The position numbers and the translations under genes were made by a program. From an uncultured Hyphomicrobiales bacterium (GTDB lineage Bacteria > Pseudomonadota > Alphaproteobacteria > Rhizobiales > Ancalomicrobiaceae): 64,000 bases of DNA. Shown here in pieces: positions 14,201 through 20,200 of the stretch (position 1 is the stretch's first letter; each line of letters begins with the position of its first letter). The stretch lies in assembly GCA_903930435.1 (NCBI GenBank), contig CAIYYN010000053.1, positions 1-64,000 of the forward strand. Direction: 5' to 3'. Under the pieces are notes generated by a model, which saw only the letters and a program-made list of their open reading frames with translations, had not been told where the DNA came from and ran no database searches.

Positions 14201-17200
14201 CCGTCACGCCGGAGTTCGGGATCAATGTATCTGACGCAGGCCCCTGAAGCACATCGGATGCGGCACCACCCAGAAGTGTATCGACGCCCGAGGAGCCAAC
14301 TAGCGTGTCGTTGCCCAGACTGCCGATGACGACGTTTGCCCCGGCACCACCGGTTGCAAAATTATTGCCGCCGCGCAATTCGATGCGATCATTGCCCGCA
14401 CCGCCCGTAATACTGTCGTTACCGCCGTCCGATCCGATAATGACGTCGCCCGCATTGCCTGCGTTGATCGTGACACCAGAACCCGGCCCCCCGTAAATCA
14501 ACGTGGCCCCTTGGCCGCCATTGATTACGCGTGTTCCGATGCCACCCCAGATGGTGTCATTTCCAAGTCCACCCGTTAATGTGTCAGCTCCCGCACCGCC
14601 ATAGATCTGGTTTCGGGTATTCGAAGCGGCCGTCGGCGGCGTTACCGCCGTCTGCTGCAAGGTACCAAGCGCGGTCAGCATGAACGCGATACTGGCGTGA
14701 TCGCCAAAAATCTGCGTCGCTCCGCCACCCGAATGCAGGACGTTGTCGCCAACGCCGCCGTAAATCGTGTCGCCGCCGGTCCCGCCATAAATTGTTGATT
14801 TGCCTGTACCACCGACGATCAGATTACCGCCGCCGCCGCCATAGATGACGTCGTTCCCGGTTCCGCCAAGGATCGTGCTTGCAAGCGCGCCGCCGTAGAT
14901 CGTGTCGTTGCCACCGCCCTGAATGGTCGCGTGACCGGCACCATCGGAAATCCAGTTGTTGCCGGTTCCGCCGAAGATGACATTGTTGCCCGCACCCGCA
15001 ACAATCGTGGCATCGCCCATTCCGCCATAGATGAAATTGTTGCCGTCACCGACCGAAATCTGGTCCGGACCCGCCCCGCCCCGGACAGTATTTGATCCGC
15101 TCCCGAGCGTAATGCGATCGTTGCCGCCGCCGCCAATAATTGAGTTATGTCCATTGCCTGCAGTGACAATGTCGCTGCCGTCGCCTAACGTGATGGTGTT
15201 ATTGCCATCGCCGACGACAATCACGTTATCGCCGTAGCCAACCGTAATCTGGTTATTGCCCGTGCCACCTGTGATCGTGGAGTCACCGAAGCCTGTCAGA
15301 ATGATATCGTTACCGACGCCGCCGTCGATTATGTTATTGCCATTGCCGACGGTGATCTGATCATCGCCAGTGCCACCATAGATCGTGTTCGCTCCGTCAC
15401 CGGCCTTGATGACCATGTTGCCGAGGCCACCAATGATCGAGTTGGCGCCATTGCCGGCCACAATACTGTCATTGCCCGTTCCGCCATTGATGATGTTGGC
15501 CCCCGTCCCGCCGATAACGGTGGTCGCCCCGGCCAGACTGAAATCGGGAGCCACGGCGAATGTACCGCCACCAGAAAGAATGAGGCCAGCCAGGATCGTG
15601 TCGTTACCCGTCCCGCCAATGATCACATTGGCGCCTGTCCCGACAGCGACGAAATCATTGCCGGTGCCGCCAAAGATCGTATTGGCACCATTACCGGCGT
15701 AAATGATATCGTTTCCATTACCGCCGATAATCGAATTCGCGCCAAAACCACCAAACAATCCGCCATTCTGCGCGGGTGCAACGCCGGCGATGATCGTGTC
15801 GTTGCCGGTGCCGCCATCGATGGAATTGCTGCCGAATCCTGTGACGATCAGATCATTGCCGATACCGCCGTAAATCGTGTTCTTGCCATTACCGACTTCG
15901 ATGACATCGTCACCCTTATAGCCGGTGATGGTGTTGTTGCCGCCGCCCGCTGTAATGTATTCATTACCGACACCAGCGTTGATCGTGTTGTTTCCAAAGC
16001 CGACGAGGATGATATCGACGCCGGTTCCGCCGAAGATGATGTTCTGACCATTACCGGCGTTGATATTGTCATTGCCGACGCCGCCGGTAATCGTGTTCAG
16101 GCCATCGCCGACCTGCACCGTGTCATTACCATCGCCCGTCGTGATCAGATTGGAGCCATTGGCTGCCAGAATGAGATCATTCCCGGAGCCACCCTTGATG
16201 GTGCTATCTCCGGTACCTCCGTTCAGCGTCGAGCCACCAGCCCCACCGATGATGGAGTCATCTCCCGAACCGCCGTAGATGCTGTCGTGGCCGTTGCCGC
16301 CATAAATCGTGTCATTTCCCGAGCCACCCGTAATGGTGTTGCCGGAGTAGGCAATATTGGTTGGCGTCGAGCCATAAATAACGTCGTCGGCACTGCCGCC
16401 GACGATGATGTCACCCCCGGATTCGCCATAAATGGTGTCGGGAGTCGATCCACCGATGAGCGTGGAAGCGACGGTACTGCCATAAAATACGCTGAAATCG
16501 GAAATGTGCTCGGTTCCGATACCTGGCCCTGTCGCGATGCCTGTACCGTAGTTCATGCCGACCGCAGAATTTACCTCGCGGTAATCAAGCGTATTTGTGC
16601 CGCCACCACCATCGTAGACCGAATTGCCCGGTCCACCGGCAACGATGGTATCGTTGCCGGGGCCACCGGTGATCAACTGATTGCCAGCACCCGCATAGAT
16701 GATGTCGTTGCCTGCACCGCCGACGATCGAATCATTGCCGCCGTTTGAATAAATCGTGTCATTTCCGGCACCGGCCGTGATCGAATCATCACCGGGACCG
16801 CCAACGAGCAAGTTGCTACCCGAACCGCCAACGAGTGTCGCATCACCGTCCGCCGCATAAAGCGTGTCATTGCCACTGCCCGGGATCGGCCCGCCCGTCC
16901 CGCTCGAGGAGCTTGTATTGACGACGACTCCCGATGTTCCTGTGTTCGGAACGACTTCCTTCAGCGTCGATGGCGTATTGGGGGGCGCGCCCGGTGTTCC
17001 ATAAAGTGGGTTCGGCACAATTTTGGTGACGGTGGAATTGCTGTTATTGGCTCCCTGGAAATCGACCTTGACCGTATTCGGACCGCCGACGTCGACAATC
17101 TTGATATTGTCGTTGCCGCTGCCCGTATTGGCGATGATCTCGTTAACGGCTTCCGGATTGCCGTTCCCATCGGTAGGTATCTGGGTCTCCAGCACGCCCG

Positions 17201-20200
17201 TCTTCGGATCGATGTAGGTGACTTCCACCGTATTGTCTGGATGGACGTAGATTGTGTAATTCGCACTGTCGGCAGCAACTGCTGCGGCAGCTGTCGTTGG
17301 ATTGGCGACACCCGTCACCCCACCATTACCGTCCGACTGGACGGACGTTCCAATATCGGAGCCTTCCGGGAAAAGCGGATTGCCATTTTCATCCAAACGC
17401 TGCGATGTGTAGGGGCCAACATAGAGCGTCAGGTCGCCCGAACCGGTATTGTAGAATGCAAGTGGATCGATATTTGATTCACTTGGCGGCGGATCCGGAT
17501 ACTGGAAGATCTTGACGCTGGCGATCTGATCCGCGCCAGACGGGCCAAAGCCCCATAACGTGCTCCAGATGAAATCGAGATAAGCATAACCCGACGCCTG
17601 AATCTTGAGCGGACCGACGATGCCCTGGTCGATGCCTTCGCCAGCATAAAGCTGTTCCTGCTGCTGGATTTGCGAAATATTCTCGAATGCACCGGGTGAG
17701 TTCTCGCCCAGCAGATTTGCCTCGAAATCAATTTGCACGCCGCCTTCCAGACCGGCGCTGATGGCCCCTTCGAGGACCTGCACCTGCAAGGTGACGCCGA
17801 ATTGGGCTGTGAGCAAAAGAACGTCATTGGCGTGCTTGGTATCACTGGCAAGCTCGGGATCGGGACCGAATTTCAGGCCGTCGAGCAGGGCCTGGGCAGG
17901 CGTCTCGCCGCCGGGGATATCATTGTGCAGGATCTCGATGAGTCCCGTTGAATCATATTCCAGTTGCAATCCGGCACTGATCGAGGCCTGGAGATCAAGC
18001 CCGAGCGCAGCATCAAGGATGCCGAAGAAGCTGACCTGACCAAGTTCCGGATCGAACTTGAAGCTGGCCGTAAAACCGGCAGACAGATTAAGAAAGACGA
18101 CGTTCTGGCCGAACAGCAATCCCAGAATACTGGCCGGGTGCTCGAGGATAGGGGCCGTCAAGGTCGCAGTCGAGGTAATGCTCGTTGAAGGCGTGGAGTT
18201 GTACGCAGAGCCTGTCAGCGCAGACGAGGCTGCACCGACCGCCTGCAACGCGGACGAGGCCCCGCTAAGCAGTGACCCGAGGCTGGAATTGGTATCGACA
18301 CCCAGCCCGCCCAGATAATTCGAGATGTCCTGGGCATCGTTTCCTGTGCCTGACGAGGCGTCGTTTGCAAAATTTTCGACCTGATCTGACGGCACCGATG
18401 CCATGTCGGACGCATTCGCGACATTCACCTGCGGCAGCGCCAGATTCTTGCCCGAGAAATCGAGATTGCCGAGCGGAATGCCAAGATCGTTTGATGCAGC
18501 TGCCTGTGCATCACCATAGAGCGTGTCGACTTCAATAATCATGCTGACGGCATCTTCTGCCACCGTCACGAAGAGTTTGTCAGCATCCGAACTCGGCAGA
18601 TCACCGTCGTAATAGAGCGCATCACCGGCGAAATGGATCCAGTCGTAAGTACCGCCAGTATAGCTGGGGAACAGCCCACCGAGGATCGAGGTGAGTCCGA
18701 AGCTTGACGCGCCCTCGATCAGGTTCCCGATGACCGGCACCGTGTCCTGCAGGAACTTCAACACATCCAGCATGCCGTTGGTTGCATCATAGATCGGCTG
18801 CAAGATCGGCATGATCAGATCGGACAAGGCCGTGCCAATGTCGAGCGAAATATCCTCCAGGCCCACCTGCGGTGCCCCTGCATCCGCCAGTGATGACACA
18901 TTGTCGATCGACCAGTTGAACATCAGATTGGCCGACAGGCTCGGGAAGACACTCACGTCCTTGTACGTGCCGTCCGGCTGCGACTGGAAATCACCGCCAA
19001 ATGCCAGTTGCAGCTGCGATGAAACCGACAGATTGAAGCTCGGATCGATCGACAGACTGGAAATGTCTGTCGGGGCGATGTCCTTGCCCCCATTCAGGGA
19101 TGTGCCACCCGTGTTGCCGGAGATACCGATGCCGATGTTGCCGGTGACATTGGTGTGATCGCTGGGAGCCGTCTCGTTGGGCTCGGTCAGCAACGCCATC
19201 AGGAAGCCCATCGTGCCGACCGCCTGGAAGCCGTTTGGCAGATAGAACGTTACGCCGAAATTGAACGGCATGCCGTTATTGGTAGTCGCCCCCTGCGCCA
19301 TTTGGGCGGCACTGCCGGATCCTGCAACAAGATAGGCTGCATTGGTTGTCAGACCAAGACCGACATTCACATACCATGCGATATCGCCGATGATGTTCGC
19401 GCTCTTCGACAGCGAAAGCCCCAGCCCCGGAATACCAAGATCGGACCCGGCGAGCGATAATTTCGTTGTCGTACTCTGGCCCAGTGTCAGGTCGAGCTCA
19501 AGCTGGGTAACATGCGACAGATCAATTGGCTGCCCGACGCTGAGCATCGTGGCTGCGCCATTGCTGACGTCTGGATCCTCGAACCAGATCTGGACATCGC
19601 TTGTCGGATTCGCATCGGGCAACAGCCCCGCTCCAGACAAGGCGTTGACGATATCTTTCTGAAGTTGCAGCAGTTTGGTACCGGAGTTCGCCAGATCCTC
19701 CTCAAGCTTGATCTGCAGCGAATTGAGCTCGTTGTTGATCGGGGTAAATAATGTCTGGGGATCGAGCGCCGAGGCGAGCTTGTTGCCGATAAAGGGGATA
19801 TCCGCGAGGATCTGGGTCGAACTTGTGATCTCGCCCTCAATCGAGGTCAATTCCTGCTGCAATTCATCAATGACGCTGGTGACCTGCTTTTCGAGCGGTG
19901 ACGGTGGCAGTGTCGCAACCGTGAAGGTCAGGCTCGCAGGTGTCGAGATATCGGGTTCGTTGATCGTAACCTGTTCGGCCTGGATGGGCGCACTTTGAAC
20001 GCCAACGAAGCTAACATTGGCGCTGCCTGTCACCGTCGTTGTCGAAATCGAACTGAGCGTTTGTTGCGACGATGGCGTGAGTTCAGCAGTCGTCCACGCC
20101 GCGCCCCCGGTATTGTTGAACGTCGCCGTTACTGTCGTGTTGATATCGGTTGTTCCGCCGACAATTGTCTGCGAAGTCCCGTCGACCGTCGCAGTGCTCG

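Noticed and set aside
14245-16890. CRISPR array or tandem DNA repeats
   Set aside because: The repetition is at protein level (about nine codons) with varied codons; there are no constant direct repeats with unique spacers.
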